Source: Halioglobus sp. (GTDB lineage Bacteria > Pseudomonadota > Gammaproteobacteria > Pseudomonadales > Halieaceae). From it: DNA of 43,435 nt. The notes below the pieces were generated by a model. That model made no database searches and was not told where the DNA came from. It worked only from the letters and a program-made list of their open reading frames with translations. How positions within the stretch are numbered: position 1 is the first letter of the stretch; the number at the start of each line of letters is the position of its first letter. Shown here piece by piece: positions 24,404-34,015 of this stretch. The stretch covers positions 1 through 43,435 of the forward strand of contig JAPKAY010000031.1 of assembly GCA_028825045.1 (NCBI GenBank), written 5' to 3'. Both the position numbers and the translations under genes were made by a program.

Positions 24404-25741
24404 ATTTCCAATAACTTAAAGGCTCTTCTTCTAGTAGCTTGTTACACAATACTGGCAACGGGTTGCACCTCGCAGCAAGATCAGGCACCGGCTGTACCCG
24501 GTGTCGCGGGCCCTGCAGAACTGCCGGCGGCGCAATTACCAGCAGGCAGTGAACTGCTCGGTGCTGCGGCGAATACGCAACCTGAGAATTTGTGGGAAAG
24601 AATTCGCCTCAATTTAAGTTGGCATGTCCACGACAGCGCGCAGGTGGACCGCGCCAGAGAACATATCCTCCGGCAGTCGACCTACCTTCCCGTGATCGCC
24701 AGCCGGGGAAACTACTACCTGTATTACATCGTAGAGGAGGTGCAGAAGCGGGGTATGCCCGTCGAAATAGCGTTGCTACCCGTGGTCGAGAGTACTCTGG
24801 ACCCCTTCGCAGCGAATCCCTCGGGCGCCACAGGCCTGTGGCAGATTATGCCCGCCACAGGCAGATACCTTGGACTAGAACGGAATGCATGGTACGACGG
24901 ACGCAAGGCTGTACGCGACTCCACACGAGTTGCGCTGGACTACCTGGAAATGTTGTACGAGACGTTTGATGAAGACTGGTTGCTGGCCCTGGCGGCTTAC
25001 AATTCGGGTGAAGGGCGTGTCTCACGCGCGCGCAAAGCCAATGCGGCCAAGGACCTGGGCACAGACTATTGGTCACTAAACCTGCCCCGCCAGACGCGTA
25101 ACTATGTGCCGAAGCTCATCGCCCTGGCTCAGATCATCTCCAATCCCGAACAATTTAACGTGGAAATCCCCCGCGTCAATAACGCTCCCGCATTCGAGGT
25201 AGCAAACACCAACGGACTCATGGAAATGTCTCGAGCAGCGGAACTGGCAGGCGTGGACATTGCCACCTTGCGCGCGCTCAACCCCGGCCAGCTGCGCGGC
25301 ACTCTATCTCCAGACCGGCCTCCGGAGTTGCTTCTTCCAACCGGATTGCGCGCACACTTCGAGAGCGAGGTCGCCAAGTTGCCCCCCCAGGCGTTAGTTC
25401 AGTGGCGCTACTACCAGATAAAACCGGGTGACACTCTGAGTCAAATTGCAGAAAAATTCGACACGCCTGTGAGTATGCTACGAAAAATGAATGGCCTTCG
25501 TGGCAACCTTATTCGTGCTGGAGACACTTTAAAAATTGCCGGCGGCGGCCCTCAAGACAGCAGCGAGCTAACGGCCACCACCCAAGAGGGAAGCGCTCGA
25601 GGCTACCGTGTTAGAGCTGGCGATTCTCTCTATCGTATCGCGAATAAATTCAGCGTCTCTATCCGCGACCTCATTGTCTGGAACGCGCTTGATCCTGGAG
25701 TCTATCTACAACCAGGGCAAACTCTCACGCTGTATAACTAA
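24401..25741 (+). CDS. mltD: Membrane-bound lytic murein transglycosylase D
   Basis: Outer-membrane lipoprotein that cleaves peptidoglycan with 1,6-anhydro-muramic ends. Read from the ATT at 24401 it has 446 residues (E. coli 452): a lipoprotein signal with lipobox LATGC (Cys22), a Pro/Ala-rich linker to about 60, the SLT domain with catalytic Glu130 in PVVESTLDP and GATGLWQIMP, LALAAYNSGEG near 200, and two LysM domains at about 337-379 and 401-446. The first conventional start, TTG at 24590, would remove the signal and lipobox, so it is unlikely. Either the rare ATT start is used or an ATG has been lost by mutation or sequencing error. gloB lies upstream, rlmG 33 bases downstream. Confidence 0.9.
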   Translation: MISNNLKALLLVACYTILATGCTSQQDQAPAVPGVAGPAELPAAQLPAGSELLGAAANTQPENLWERIRLNLSWHVHDSAQVDRAREHILRQSTYLPVIASRGNYYLYYIVEEVQKRGMPVEIALLPVVESTLDPFAANPSGATGLWQIMPATGRYLGLERNAWYDGRKAVRDSTRVALDYLEMLYETFDEDWLLALAAYNSGEGRVSRARKANAAKDLGTDYWSLNLPRQTRNYVPKLIALAQIISNPEQFNVEIPRVNNAPAFEVANTNGLMEMSRAAELAGVDIATLRALNPGQLRGTLSPDRPPELLLPTGLRAHFESEVAKLPPQALVQWRYYQIKPGDTLSQIAEKFDTPVSMLRKMNGLRGNLIRAGDTLKIAGGGPQDSSELTATTQEGSARGYRVRAGDSLYRIANKFSVSIRDLIVWNALDPGVYLQPGQTLTLYN

Positions 25742-25774
25742 GATGAGCAGACTCGGGGGACGATTCCGCAGGCT

Positions 25775-26920
25775 ATGAAACCACCATCTGCTCCCCAGAC
25801 ATGGCAGACCGTGTTCGGGACATTCAAACTGTCACGCTATCCCGCCAAGAATGGCGACACGCAACTGGCATGGTCTGCCGCTGACGATCTATTACTGGAA
25901 GAAGTCGCTCGTCTCGATATCTCTGGGCCACAAGTCCTGGTGGTCAATGATCCCCACGGAGCGCTATGTGTCGCCTTGCAACCAGCAGCCTTATGGACAG
26001 ACTCAGCATTGTCTGCCCTCGCGCTGAAGCACAATGAACACATCAATCATCGCATTGAGACGCCTGTGGTGTGGAGTACCGATGCACCCTTGTCAGCGAA
26101 AATAAAAGCACCGAATGTCGTCGTCCTGAGGGTTCCCAAACACCTGTCTTTTTTCGAACACCAGCTAACGAACCTGGCCCGGGAGCTGCCTATAGGAACG
26201 ACAATTCTGGCCGCCGGCATGGACAAACACCTGTCTTCGCATACAGCGACTATCCTGGAGCGTTGCATTGGGCCTACACAACGCCTTCCCGGGAGGCGTA
26301 AAGCGAGATTATTCAGCGCGCAGATTGCCGCTCGCCCGGTAGACGAAGACCTTCCTCGCGCGTCCTACTATTGCGAACCGATTAACGGCTCGCTTCAAAG
26401 CCTGCCAAACGTCTTCAGCAAAGATAAGCTGGATCTGGGAAGCCGCCTGCTGATGGAACAATTCCCTAAACTTGCCTCTGCCAGAACGGTGATTGATCTG
26501 GCATGTGGAAACGGGGTTCTGGGCTTGACTGCGTTCAAGCTGGGCCTGGCCCGCGCACTGGTCTTCTGTGATGAATCGGCCATGGCGATTCGCTCAGCAC
26601 AGCTCAATGCGACACAGTGCTTTCCCGACGATGTGCACAAGTTCAGCTTCCACCAGGGAGATGGATTGCGCATGTATAGCGGCGAGCTCGCAGAGCTCAT
26701 TCTATGCAACCCCCCATTTCACCTCGACCACACTGTGGATGCGTTCCTGGGGCCGCACTTGCTTCAGCAATGTGTCCAACGGCTCTCCCCCGATGGACGC
26801 CTATGTCTTGTAGGCAATCGACACCTGAACTACGGCGATGAACTGGCGCATACATTTGCTCGCGTTGAGAAAATTGCCAGCAACTCAAAGTTCAATGTCT
26901 TTCTCGCGCATAAACATTGA
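25775..26920 (+). CDS. rlmG: 23S rRNA (guanine-N2) methyltransferase RlmG
   Basis: Methylates a guanine of 23S rRNA (G1835 in E. coli) using SAM. The 381 residues have the RsmC/RlmG layout: an N-terminal degenerate methyltransferase domain (TFKLSRYPAKNGDTQLAWSAADDLLLEE resembles the RlmG start), then a catalytic domain with VIDLACGNGVLGL near residue 232, the acidic FCDESAMAIRSAQLN and the NPPFHLDH motif near 312. NPPF marks N2-guanine or N6-adenine base methylation. RlmG is favoured over RsmC by length and the N-terminal match. It starts 33 bases after mltD. The Shine-Dalgarno is weak. Confidence 0.9.
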   Translation: MKPPSAPQTWQTVFGTFKLSRYPAKNGDTQLAWSAADDLLLEEVARLDISGPQVLVVNDPHGALCVALQPAALWTDSALSALALKHNEHINHRIETPVVWSTDAPLSAKIKAPNVVVLRVPKHLSFFEHQLTNLARELPIGTTILAAGMDKHLSSHTATILERCIGPTQRLPGRRKARLFSAQIAARPVDEDLPRASYYCEPINGSLQSLPNVFSKDKLDLGSRLLMEQFPKLASARTVIDLACGNGVLGLTAFKLGLARALVFCDESAMAIRSAQLNATQCFPDDVHKFSFHQGDGLRMYSGELAELILCNPPFHLDHTVDAFLGPHLLQQCVQRLSPDGRLCLVGNRHLNYGDELAHTFARVEKIASNSKFNVFLAHKH

Positions 26921-27036
26921 AAAAAAACCGTTTTATTGGAGTTGCATCGGACCGAGTCTGGAGGGTATGTTAGCCATCCCTTGCATCTGTGAACTACAAC
27001 AAACGATGCCCAGTAAACTGTGAAAGGAGTACATAC

Positions 27037-27648
27037 ATGAAATTGTTGGAAAATGCCCTCTCCCCCATCATCCGCAACGGTCTGATTGCCTTGTTAGCGG
27101 CAAGCTTCCCCATACTTGCGCAGGCTGCCCATCATGAGGAAGTCGAAACTAATGGCCGCGCCAGTGTTATGGAAATGGAAGCTGTCGTAACCGCAGTGAA
27201 TCTCGAAACCCGGGAAGTGAGTTTAGAGGGTCCAAACGGCAATATTGTTACAATCCATGCGCAGGAACAGATAGTTAAGCTCGAAGACGTCAGCGTAGGC
27301 GATCGATTGGTCGTAACCTATATGGAAGCGTTGGAGGCAGAGATTCGTACCCCCACCGAAGAGGAACTGGCTGAACCCTGGGTCGTGCTTGAAGACACTG
27401 CCGTGTCAGAAGATGGTGCACAACCGTCGGTCATGGATGCTCGAATGGTCCGAGCCGTGGTTACTATCGAGGGCCTGAACCGCGAACTCGGTACCGCCAC
27501 AATCAAGGATTCGCGCGGTATGCTGCACATCATTGCCGACGTCGAGCCCGAGAAAATGGAAGGCGTTACTTTGGGTCAGACCGCCGTTGTAATCTATGCG
27601 CAGGCTCTTGCGCTCAGTCTTGCGAAAAAAGAACCCGCTGAAAAGTGA
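27037..27648 (+). CDS. Exported protein with two copies of a beta-rich domain
   Basis: A 203-residue protein I do not recognise by name. Residues 1-30 are a Sec signal (basic start, hydrophobic core, AQA cleavage site before AHHEE). The rest contains two similar modules at about 49-103 (AVVTAVNLETREVSLEGPNG to VVTYMEALEAEI) and 140-195 (AVVTIEGLNRELGTATIKDS to VVIYAQALALSL), each with a strand pair, a GD/G-Q turn and a YxxAL ending, which suggests an internal duplication of a small beta-barrel domain. An acidic linker joins them. AAGGAG seven bases before the ATG fixes the start over the earlier ATG at 26989. Probably periplasmic; function unknown. Confidence 0.8.
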   Translation: MKLLENALSPIIRNGLIALLAASFPILAQAAHHEEVETNGRASVMEMEAVVTAVNLETREVSLEGPNGNIVTIHAQEQIVKLEDVSVGDRLVVTYMEALEAEIRTPTEEELAEPWVVLEDTAVSEDGAQPSVMDARMVRAVVTIEGLNRELGTATIKDSRGMLHIIADVEPEKMEGVTLGQTAVVIYAQALALSLAKKEPAEK

Positions 27649-27699
27649 TTCGATAAGACTGCGCTCAGACTTGGCCGTCGAGTAGGTCCTCCGCCAAAC

Positions 27700-27729
27700 C
27701 GGTCACTTTCGCAGTGGCCGCACCTTTTC
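27700..27729 (+). terminator. Rho-independent terminator after the exported protein gene
   Basis: CGGTCACT (27700-27707) and AGTGGCCG (27713-27720) pair over eight positions (one G-U) around the loop TTCGC. CACCTTTTCTTTG follows, a T-rich tract on the plus strand. It lies 52 bases after the stop of the exported protein gene and before the convergent helicase gene. Confidence 0.55.
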
Positions 27730-27793
27730 TTTGCTAGTGCAAAAAGCCAGTCACCGCGTCATCTTTCCATCCATACCAGGATCATTTAGCGCC

Positions 27794-30700
27794 TCACTCA
27801 TTGATTGCAGGCAGATCCAGGTCTGGTAGCCGGTGCAGATGTCCCAGCGCAGTAAAGAACAGCGCACATCGCAGAGGTTCACTGCCAAGTTGGTACAACG
27901 CGTCACGGTAACGGCGCAATTGTTCCCCATAAACGGCACTCTCACGCGCCGCAAATACCGCCAGCGACTCCCCCTCCAAGGGTAGACTATTTTTGTAATC
28001 CACCACCCACCGCTCGCCCGAAGAGGCATCAATAAAGGTACGGTCTATAATCAGGTCGTACGCAGTCCCATTGAGGTCGACTGCTGTGAGAGCCCATTCG
28101 CTGCGTGCCTCCAGGTGTGCACTGGACAGCACCCAGCGACCCATACCCTCCTCCTTCAACGTCTGCTCGACGGATGTCAATACACGTTTCCATGCATTCT
28201 CTAACGCCTCGCCCCATAGGCCTTTTCGCTGCAGCGCCATGCGCCAGCGTGTTCGACGATGATCTTTGACCGTGAGCGGCAATTGAGGGCATTGTGATAA
28301 CTCTTCCAGCGCCAGGTGCACCACTATGCCAACGCTACGGTCAACGACGTTATCGGGCACTTCTGGAATATTATCAGGCCCCTGGAGAGGAAGCTTATCA
28401 ATAGCAGGCTGCGCGGAGTTGAGTCGCTCGCGTCGTATGCGAACGTATTGCGTATGTGGGCGCACTGATTCTGGTGGTAATTCAGGCATCGTGGATTGGT
28501 GCAAGATCATTTGCTCTTGAACTGCTGGCCACAGTCGAGATAGCAGACTGCGATCAGCGGGCGCGGACGCCTGATCAGACTTTTCGTCCCATTTCACGCA
28601 AGCGGTTAATAGCAGCTGGCTAACGGCCCGAGTCGTACCCACATAGAGTAAGCGCGTGGCTTCCTGGCGTGCTTTTTGCTGGCTTTGCACTTTTAGATAA
28701 TTGTAGAGCGTGGGGGCGTCATCAGGACTGTGGTCGTCTGCTGCAAGAAAAAACCGACGTTCGCCAGACGCACTACTGTGTTCATCCCATCGCAAGAGAG
28801 GACGATCATCACTACGAGGCACCCGGTCGAGCGCGGGAATAATCACATGTCCGAATTCCAGGCCTTTGGCCTTGTGCAGCGTCATAAGATGCACCGGACT
28901 GAGAGGATCACCTCCACTCATGTATCGCCGTTCCAGCTGCCTTGATAGCCACTCGACATCCAAACCAATGCCCTGTACCTCTGCCTCTTCAAGGAGTTGC
29001 AAAAAGCTATCGGCATCGCGTAGTGCAGCGACATCCAACGCACAGGCCGGGCCGGCCAACCCTATCCAGGCCTGCTCGATCCAAGCCCGCAGACCCAACC
29101 TGTCGCGCGTATCTTGAGCTCGTTGCAGTACCGGCACTATGTGCCGCAACCGCTCTCTGCCATCATCACTAAGTTCGGCCAGTAATGCCTCATGACAAAG
29201 ATCTGACCTTACACTGGAGAACGGTGGCGCATGGCCACGCGTGGCCACGATAAGGAGATCCGCCAGCTGCAAACCACACCAGGGAGCACGCAGAAGCGCC
29301 AACCATGCCAAGCGGTCCGCATCGTTTGCCAGCGCGGAACACAGGGTCATCATATCTGCCACCAACGGCGACTGCGCCAGGCTGTCCAGATCGGGAGCAT
29401 TGTAGGGAATGCTCAATTGTTTCAGACAATTGATAATAGGCTGCAGATGGCTACGGTTCCGACCCAGCACTGCAATAGTGCCCTCGACACCCTTCTCCAA
29501 TAAATCAGAAATATGTCTACCGATAAAGGCGACCTCCTCCAGCCTGTCGGTATCGCCCGCAAAGGCATGCAAGGCGACAGCCTTCGAGTCTCGTCCGTTC
29601 CCGCGCACAGCAGTCGCGGCGCTGAATTTTACCTGAGCACGGTTGATGTCATTGTGCTGCGGGAATGCCTGTAAGAAAGACTCATTCACCCACTCCACTA
29701 CACCCGCATCCGAACGGAAATTGCAGCGCAGCTCCAAATGCTGAAGTAGCACTCCGTTAAAACCTTGTTCGCGGGCCTTGAGAAATAGGCCAACATTCGC
29801 GCCACGAAACGCGTAGATAGATTGCATCCCGTCACCGACAATCATCAGCGTTCGTGGCGACTGCGGATGCGCAGCATTGTAGTCTCCCCAGCCTCGAGTC
29901 AGCTTGTGGATCAGTTCAAACTGATTGATGGCAGTGTCCTGAAATTCGTCCACCAAAATATGTTCAATCTGGTAATCCAGCCGCAGCGCCAGTTCAGTGG
30001 GAGCATCATCGGTTCCCAAGGCCTGCAGGGCCGACAGTGCCAACTGGCTGTGATCCGCCAGACCACGCCTTCGAAAAACCAGTAAGAGCTCGGCTGCCAA
30101 TACGGGGAGCAATCTGGATAGATGCAAAACCAGCTGCCAGGAAGCACTTCCCGACTCGATGACCGGCAAGGTGTTAATTGCCATCAATCCAGCGTGCAAC
30201 TGCGGAACCTCTGCCAGCAGCGGCAAAAGCTCTTTGAGCTGCTGCTTACGCTGCTCTGCCTCCCCCTTGCCCGTGGGAAAGCCCTCTTTTTTAGTAATAT
30301 TCTTACGCCAGCCTCCCGTTTTAGTGAGCAGTAACGTTCTCACCTGTCGCCAAACGGCTAAATCCTCTGGCTGATTGCCGGGAAATTGACCAGGCTGTGA
30401 GGCCCCCAGATTGCCCGCGGCATAGTGCATCAGATCCAGCAATTGGCCCTTGAAGGGCTGCACCAACCTTGACAGTAATGTCAGCTCTTCTCGAACCAGG
30501 GTCTCCACCGACGTCACCAGATAGTTCTCTGCTTCCTGCGGCGCGGCGTGCACGCCAACGTAGTCTTTCCACTGTTCGCGCCGGTGTAGCATCGACACCA
30601 GCAATTCCTGCAGTCGCTCCCAGTTGTTATCAAAATGCAGTAGCAGCGCGGCAAGATCAACCGCCACCGGGTGCTCATCGTCCAGCAACTTATACAGCTC

Positions 30701-31165
30701 CAAAACCGCTTCTACATAAAGTGCATCTGGGTCGTCCAGCGCCTGGGCCTGCCCGCCGACCTGGCTGAGAATAGGCATTTGCCGTGTGAGCCAGGCACAA
30801 AAACTATCGATCGTTCTGATGTTCAGTCGCGTTATATCGCGCAGTATCTGCCAGCCTTCACGTTCGTTTGCTGCCAGCGTCAGCAGCGCCAGCTCCCGGG
30901 TAACCTGCTGGTGCGCAGTGCTGCAGACAGTGCCGTCCAACGCAGTCTGCAACGCCTCAACGACTCTCGCGCGCATCTCCGCAGCTGCTTTACGCGTGAA
31001 GGTGATTGCCAGTACTTGTTCCGGACGCTGCACACGGGCCAGCAGTGCCAGGTAGCGCTGGATTAAGAGTTCCGTTTTACCGGATCCTGCCGGAGCGCTA
31101 ACACAGAAGCTCTGCGTTACATCAATCGCCGCGGCGCGTTCACTGGCATCGACAATATTACGCAT
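27794..31165 (-). CDS. AddA-like UvrD-family helicase with C-terminal nuclease
   Basis: A 1123-residue double-strand-break repair enzyme of the RecB/AddA type. The N-terminus carries the Walker A APAGSGKTELL (Lys30, Thr31) and motif Ia AITFTRKAAAEM; motif II is ILVDEFQDT and motif III IVGDGMQSIYAFRGA; later come LMTLHKAKGLEF (motif V) and RLLYVGTTRA (motif VI). The last 150 residues form a PD-(D/E)XK nuclease with YDLIIDRTFID and WVVDYKNSLP. It should unwind DNA from 3' to 5' and cut one strand. It overlaps the end of the AddB-like gene by eight bases, so the two form one complex. E. coli-type recBCD is not seen in this window. The family is clear; AddA in the strict sense is not certain. Confidence 0.93.
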   Translation of the reverse strand: MRNIVDASERAAAIDVTQSFCVSAPAGSGKTELLIQRYLALLARVQRPEQVLAITFTRKAAAEMRARVVEALQTALDGTVCSTAHQQVTRELALLTLAANEREGWQILRDITRLNIRTIDSFCAWLTRQMPILSQVGGQAQALDDPDALYVEAVLELYKLLDDEHPVAVDLAALLLHFDNNWERLQELLVSMLHRREQWKDYVGVHAAPQEAENYLVTSVETLVREELTLLSRLVQPFKGQLLDLMHYAAGNLGASQPGQFPGNQPEDLAVWRQVRTLLLTKTGGWRKNITKKEGFPTGKGEAEQRKQQLKELLPLLAEVPQLHAGLMAINTLPVIESGSASWQLVLHLSRLLPVLAAELLLVFRRRGLADHSQLALSALQALGTDDAPTELALRLDYQIEHILVDEFQDTAINQFELIHKLTRGWGDYNAAHPQSPRTLMIVGDGMQSIYAFRGANVGLFLKAREQGFNGVLLQHLELRCNFRSDAGVVEWVNESFLQAFPQHNDINRAQVKFSAATAVRGNGRDSKAVALHAFAGDTDRLEEVAFIGRHISDLLEKGVEGTIAVLGRNRSHLQPIINCLKQLSIPYNAPDLDSLAQSPLVADMMTLCSALANDADRLAWLALLRAPWCGLQLADLLIVATRGHAPPFSSVRSDLCHEALLAELSDDGRERLRHIVPVLQRAQDTRDRLGLRAWIEQAWIGLAGPACALDVAALRDADSFLQLLEEAEVQGIGLDVEWLSRQLERRYMSGGDPLSPVHLMTLHKAKGLEFGHVIIPALDRVPRSDDRPLLRWDEHSSASGERRFFLAADDHSPDDAPTLYNYLKVQSQQKARQEATRLLYVGTTRAVSQLLLTACVKWDEKSDQASAPADRSLLSRLWPAVQEQMILHQSTMPELPPESVRPHTQYVRIRRERLNSAQPAIDKLPLQGPDNIPEVPDNVVDRSVGIVVHLALEELSQCPQLPLTVKDHRRTRWRMALQRKGLWGEALENAWKRVLTSVEQTLKEEGMGRWVLSSAHLEARSEWALTAVDLNGTAYDLIIDRTFIDASSGERWVVDYKNSLPLEGESLAVFAARESAVYGEQLRRYRDALYQLGSEPLRCALFFTALGHLHRLPDLDLPAINE

Positions 31166-33860
31166 TGATAGAAACGTCCTGCGCCAGATCAGTGTGGTCT
31201 ATTCGGCACAAGGGTTGCAGACCGCACCAGGTGCAACTGGCCGTGTTTAGCGGATCTACCGCGGCATCTCCTTCGACGAAGGATTGCGCCAGGCGTTCAA
31301 GATTTTTCTGCCAATACTCATTCAGTGATTCCCAGTCATTCGCATCAACCTTGCCCTTCACCGCTCGAGCGATATCCGTACCTATCCCCGGCGCTGCGGC
31401 GACGCGCCCGAGGCCAACATAACAACACTCTCGAGCTCGGACCTGTGCGAATGCCAGCGCCGCCACCTCGCCCTGTGCGGCAATACTGTAAAGTAGCAGC
31501 TGTGGCCGCTGTGGCCGCTCCGGCCTTTTTCCCAACCAGTGTTGGACGCTACTGCTGCCCGACTTGTAATCTATAATCACGCGCGACCCGTCCGGTAGCA
31601 GATCAATACGATCTACGCGCAACCGTATCTTTAGCTGTGCCAGTTCCAGGGCGATATCCTGTTCACGCATTTCTACGCAAAATTCACTGCGCTGACGCTC
31701 AACTGCCAACCACTCGTGAAGTAATCCGCACAGGCGCTGGCCTTCTAACTCCCAGTAAGCTCCACCGAGCCGTTGACGCTGTCGACTGGAAATTGCGTCG
31801 ATTCCCGATTGTACGGCGGCCAATACCACCTGCGCCTGCGCCGCATCGTCCAGTGCCAGCAGCGAAGTGTGATCGCCAATCTCGCCCCATAATGCGTAGA
31901 GCGCGTCATGTAGCAGCGAGCCACGCTCGGCGGGAGACTGGGCAATACTGAAGTCTCCCAGCGGTTCAACCACGAGGCGTCGTTTGGCAAACGCCCGGAA
32001 GGGGCACTGGGATTGATCTTCCAGCAAGCCACTACCACCGCCAAGCTCTTCCAGCTGTGCCGGAGCTATTGGTGGTGCCTGCTCATCTGACCGTCGCTCG
32101 AACCCGCTTCGATCCAGATACTGCAGCCATGAAGTGGGCACCTGCTCAGACTCTGCGAGGACCTGGGGAACAAATTCAGACAGAAGTGCACTTTTTTGCT
32201 CAGGCACGCCGTCCTTTTGGCGACAATAGCTGGCGTGCAGAAACGCGCATGAGCGCGCGTACTGTCCGAGGAGTGAAGTTCCAAAAGCCCACTCGCGCTC
32301 GGCAGTAGCGTGTGGCATCTGCAGGCTGGTTTGCAGTGCAACCGGGATAAATGGATTCGGCCGCGGTGCAGCCGGCCAGTTAGTACCTTGCATGCCAACT
32401 ACCCAAAGGTGCTCAAACGCAAGCCCTGCTGCTTCCAGCGGCCCCAGTACCTGGACTGGACTGTCCACTGTTTGCGGTTGCGAAATCTGACTAAAGCAGG
32501 CTTCACGCAATAAACGTAGCGCGGCATCGAAGTCTAGCGGCGGGCATACAGCATCCAAACCCCTAAATTCATCCAGCGTGCGATGCCACAAATTCAACTG
32601 TTGAAATTCAAGTGAGTCCAATGACTCAGCACCCGGCCAACCCCACTCGGACAAGATCACGCCAAACCGATCAATCCACTGGGAAGGCTTGCATCTCCCT
32701 TTAAGTTCTCTGTGCCGAAAAAGCGCCTTTAAATGCTCTCCCAGCGCCAATCCCTTGTCCTCACCCAGACTCACTTCGGTTGCTGCTACCCGCAGCTGGC
32801 CTATGTCCAGTGTCCGGCTTCCCTGGGCATACAAACGCATCACGAACTTCTGCGTCAGGGCACTGCCTGCATCGGGCAGTTCCAGAAACCGTGATCGCAA
32901 GACCGCGACCACCGCGGGTACCGTGGTAGAGGCTAAACTCAGCGCCAATACCGCAAGGGCGTCGCGTATCAAGGGTGTTTCAGACAGCGAAATCCCAGTA
33001 GAGAAATTGACCGGCAGGCTGGTGTACCGCTCACCCAGGCAGTTAAATTCCCGACGCAACAAGTATTCTAGCGATAGGCGATCGCCCGCCATATCACTGA
33101 GCACAAGCCCAACGGTCTCTTCCGGTGACAGACTGTGCTGCTGGGCGGCCCAGGCTGCGGCGGCCCGCAGTTCACTGCGTTTGTCTGAGAATGCGTGTTC
33201 CACACAGGCGGCTTGATCGCTCCCTGCAGCGATGACACGTACTTCGGTACCCAGTGAATCGAACAGGGCATTGACCAACGGCGCAACCTCGTCGATCTCC
33301 ACAAGGGCCACCCGGCTGGCGGGAAGATCTGTAGTAAGCGCCGTTAGTTGCACCAGACAGTCAGTGGGTGTGCACGCGCCTATCTCCGCCAGGCGTTGCT
33401 CAAACTGAGTAATCCAGTGAAGAAGCGTCCCACAATCCCGATCCAACTCGAATAGTTGGCGTATACCCGGCTGCCCCAGGTCCACCTGCCAGCGCTGTAA
33501 CGCGTCTCTGGCACTGGAGGCCAGGTCTGCCGCAGCGATAGGGCTCAGCAAATGGAATTCGGTCCCACGAGCGCTGTATTGGTCTATCACCTGGCGCCAC
33601 AGCTCCCCTATCTGCCCGGCATTGAGTGGAGTCAGCGGCTCCAATAGATCCAGACGGACGGCCTGCTCCCACTGTGAATGCAACCACTGCTCCAGAGGCT
33701 GCACTCGCGGGGACTCCCACACCTTGTCGCCCGCGGCTACCCGATGCGACTTCCACTCAGACTTGATCCGCCGCGCCAGGCGAGAGTTTGGCGTTAACAG
33801 TACAAAGTCGTCATTAATCAGCGGCTGAAGCGCGGTAATGTCGTACAAGCGGTGGGCCAA
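31158..33860 (-). CDS. AddB-like PD-(D/E)XK nuclease, putative DNA repair protein
   Basis: A 900-residue protein that looks like the gammaproteobacterial AddB relative known as a probable DNA repair protein (TIGR03623, from memory). The N-terminus has LLTPNSRLARRI in place of a Walker A motif, so the helicase half is probably inactive. The C-terminal nuclease shows RLRVDRIDLLPDG and VIIDYKSGSSS with the Asp and Lys of the active site, and QxxxY-type QLLLYSIAA. Cysteines in SQCPFRA and at the end CTWCGLQPLC are spaced like the four iron-sulfur ligands of AddB. It is the first gene of the pair with the AddA-like gene and is divergent from the DAHP synthase gene. Confidence 0.9.
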   Translation of the reverse strand: MAHRLYDITALQPLINDDFVLLTPNSRLARRIKSEWKSHRVAAGDKVWESPRVQPLEQWLHSQWEQAVRLDLLEPLTPLNAGQIGELWRQVIDQYSARGTEFHLLSPIAAADLASSARDALQRWQVDLGQPGIRQLFELDRDCGTLLHWITQFEQRLAEIGACTPTDCLVQLTALTTDLPASRVALVEIDEVAPLVNALFDSLGTEVRVIAAGSDQAACVEHAFSDKRSELRAAAAWAAQQHSLSPEETVGLVLSDMAGDRLSLEYLLRREFNCLGERYTSLPVNFSTGISLSETPLIRDALAVLALSLASTTVPAVVAVLRSRFLELPDAGSALTQKFVMRLYAQGSRTLDIGQLRVAATEVSLGEDKGLALGEHLKALFRHRELKGRCKPSQWIDRFGVILSEWGWPGAESLDSLEFQQLNLWHRTLDEFRGLDAVCPPLDFDAALRLLREACFSQISQPQTVDSPVQVLGPLEAAGLAFEHLWVVGMQGTNWPAAPRPNPFIPVALQTSLQMPHATAEREWAFGTSLLGQYARSCAFLHASYCRQKDGVPEQKSALLSEFVPQVLAESEQVPTSWLQYLDRSGFERRSDEQAPPIAPAQLEELGGGSGLLEDQSQCPFRAFAKRRLVVEPLGDFSIAQSPAERGSLLHDALYALWGEIGDHTSLLALDDAAQAQVVLAAVQSGIDAISSRQRQRLGGAYWELEGQRLCGLLHEWLAVERQRSEFCVEMREQDIALELAQLKIRLRVDRIDLLPDGSRVIIDYKSGSSSVQHWLGKRPERPQRPQLLLYSIAAQGEVAALAFAQVRARECCYVGLGRVAAAPGIGTDIARAVKGKVDANDWESLNEYWQKNLERLAQSFVEGDAAVDPLNTASCTWCGLQPLCRIDHTDLAQDVSINA

Positions 33861-34015
33861 TTTGGGCTCCTGTATTCCCGGTTGAATTCCCGTCTCGCCT
33901 ACACAAAGACGCTGGACTACTATAAACTGCCGCGCCCGGAATAAACGTACGGGCCTGCAAGCGAGCTGCGCTGCAATCCGGCAAACACTGGAATTACTTT
34001 ATCAGGTAAATACCG

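Noticed and set aside
24319..24592. mltD as a truncated or frameshifted pseudogene
   Set aside because: The frame is open through a complete lipoprotein signal and all domains; only the start codon is unusual.
28029..33828. Many long opposite-strand frames inside the AddA/AddB-like genes
   Set aside because: They are shadows of real coding sequence in other frames; none has a domain or a ribosome-binding site.
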